The position numbers and the translations under genes are program-made. A DNA stretch of 51,990 bases, from the NCBI GenBank assembly GCA_022652485.1, contig JALCRK010000023.1:1-51990 (forward strand). Direction: 5' to 3'. This stretch comes from Sphingobium sp. (GTDB lineage Bacteria > Pseudomonadota > Alphaproteobacteria > Sphingomonadales > Sphingomonadaceae). Of this stretch, positions 51,101 to 51,990 are shown in pieces (within the stretch, counting starts at the first letter, position 1; each line of letters begins with the position of its first letter). The notes beneath the pieces are model-generated. The model was not told the DNA's origin. It made no database searches and saw only the letters and a program-made list of their open reading frames with translations.

Positions 51101-51990
51101 ACTAATCCCCAGCGCCGTGCGCGGGTGATGTTCAATTTCAAGGCGCTGGTCGAAAAACATATGGACGAGCTGGCGTATATGCTCAGCTCCGAGCACGGCA
51201 AGGTGATCGCTGACAGCAAGGGCGACATCCAGCGCGGGCTTGAGGTGGTCGAATTCTGCTGCGGCATCCCGCATGTGCTGAAGGGCGAATATACGCAGGG
51301 CGCCGGGCCGGGCATCGATATCCAGTCCGTCCGCCAGCCCCTTGGCATCGGAGCCGGGATCACACCCTTCAACTTTCCGGCGATGATCCCGCTGTGGATG
51401 GGTTCGGTCGCGATGGCGGTGGGCAACGCCTTCATCCTGAAGCCCTCGGAGCGCGATCCTTCCCTGCCCAACCGCCTCGCCGAGCTGTGGCTGGAGGCCG
51501 GGCTGCCGGAGGGCATCTTCCAGGTGGTGCATGGCGACAAGGAAATGGTCGACGCGATCCTCGATCATCCCGCCATCGGTGCGGTCAGCTTCGTTGGCTC
51601 GTCAGACATCGCGCATTATGTCTATCAGCGCGGCGTCGCGGCAGGCAAGCGGGTGCAGGCGATGGGCGGCGCGAAGAACCACGGCATCGTCATGCCCGAC
51701 GCCGATCTCGATCAGGTGGTGAACGACCTGACCGGCGCGGCCTTCGGTTCGGCAGGCGAACGCTGCATGGCCCTTCCCGTGGTGGTGCCGGTGGGCGATG
51801 ACACAGCCGAGAAACTGAAGGCTAAGCTGATCCCGGCGATTGAAAAGCTGAAGGTCGGCGTCTCGACCGACCCCGACGCCCATTACGGCCCTGTCGTCAC
51901 CGCCGCGCACAAGGCGAAGGTGGAGGGCTGGATCCAGACCTGCATCGACGAGGGCGCGGAACTGGTCGTCGACGGTCGCGGCTTCACGCT

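Overview
The window reads as chromosome of an alphaproteobacterium, most likely a sphingomonad. It is GC-rich, has three TonB-dependent receptors in one catabolic cluster, a TorF-type porin, an HWE-family kinase, EcfG-type promoter sequences (GGAAC-N16/17-CGTT) and many 4-nt ATGA start/stop overlaps. All assignments come from reading sequence and motifs; no database search was run.

Bases 1-23094 are accessory DNA. Two perfect 45-bp direct repeats (2822-2866 and 23050-23094) are the 3' half of a tRNA-Gly(GCC), from the anticodon loop to the CCA end. Each is preceded by a P4-type tyrosine integrase on the minus strand, and each integrase is preceded by a HipA-family kinase gene. The simplest reading is two genomic islands in tandem at one tRNA-Gly gene. 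Only the right end of island A (hipA fragment, integrase 1, att1) is in view. Island B (about 20.2 kb, att1 to att2) is complete. The intact tRNA should lie to the left of the window.

Island B carries a catabolic locus in several units. A minus-strand operon encodes a VOC metalloenzyme, an alpha/beta hydrolase, a TonB receptor and an FMN reductase. A divergent LysR regulator is followed by a plus-strand operon for an aldehyde dehydrogenase, a dienelactone-hydrolase-type enzyme and a family III CoA-transferase. A second minus-strand operon has two TonB receptors and a PQQ/cytochrome c alcohol dehydrogenase. A divergent HMG-CoA-lyase-type enzyme completes it. Together they suggest outer-membrane uptake of an unknown compound, oxidation of an alcohol to an acid, CoA activation and C-C cleavage. 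The substrate cannot be read from the sequence. A hipBA module with three palindromic operators and integrase 2 close the island.

From 23095 the sequence looks like resident chromosome. After an SDR gene comes a glycan cluster (24493-36496). It holds CDP-glucose synthesis and dehydration (rfbF, rfbG), a sugar C-methyltransferase, a 3,5-epimerase, two glycosyltransferases, an epimerase/reductase, a radical SAM/SPASM protein and four CmcI, FkbM or TylF-type methyltransferases. It probably makes a branched, heavily methylated 6-deoxysugar glycan. A signalling block follows (36741-44790): a hybrid histidine kinase, a TorF porin, a CHASE4 kinase, a REC-GGDEF-EAL regulator, a 56-residue protein behind an EcfG-type promoter, and an HWE kinase.

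The right end holds a CPA2 cation/proton antiporter, a divergent pair of L,D-transpeptidases between two copies of a 108-bp palindromic repeat, a composite repeat cluster, a 49-residue membrane protein behind a second EcfG-type promoter, a GNAT acetyltransferase, and a LysR gene divergent from mmsA, which runs off the window.
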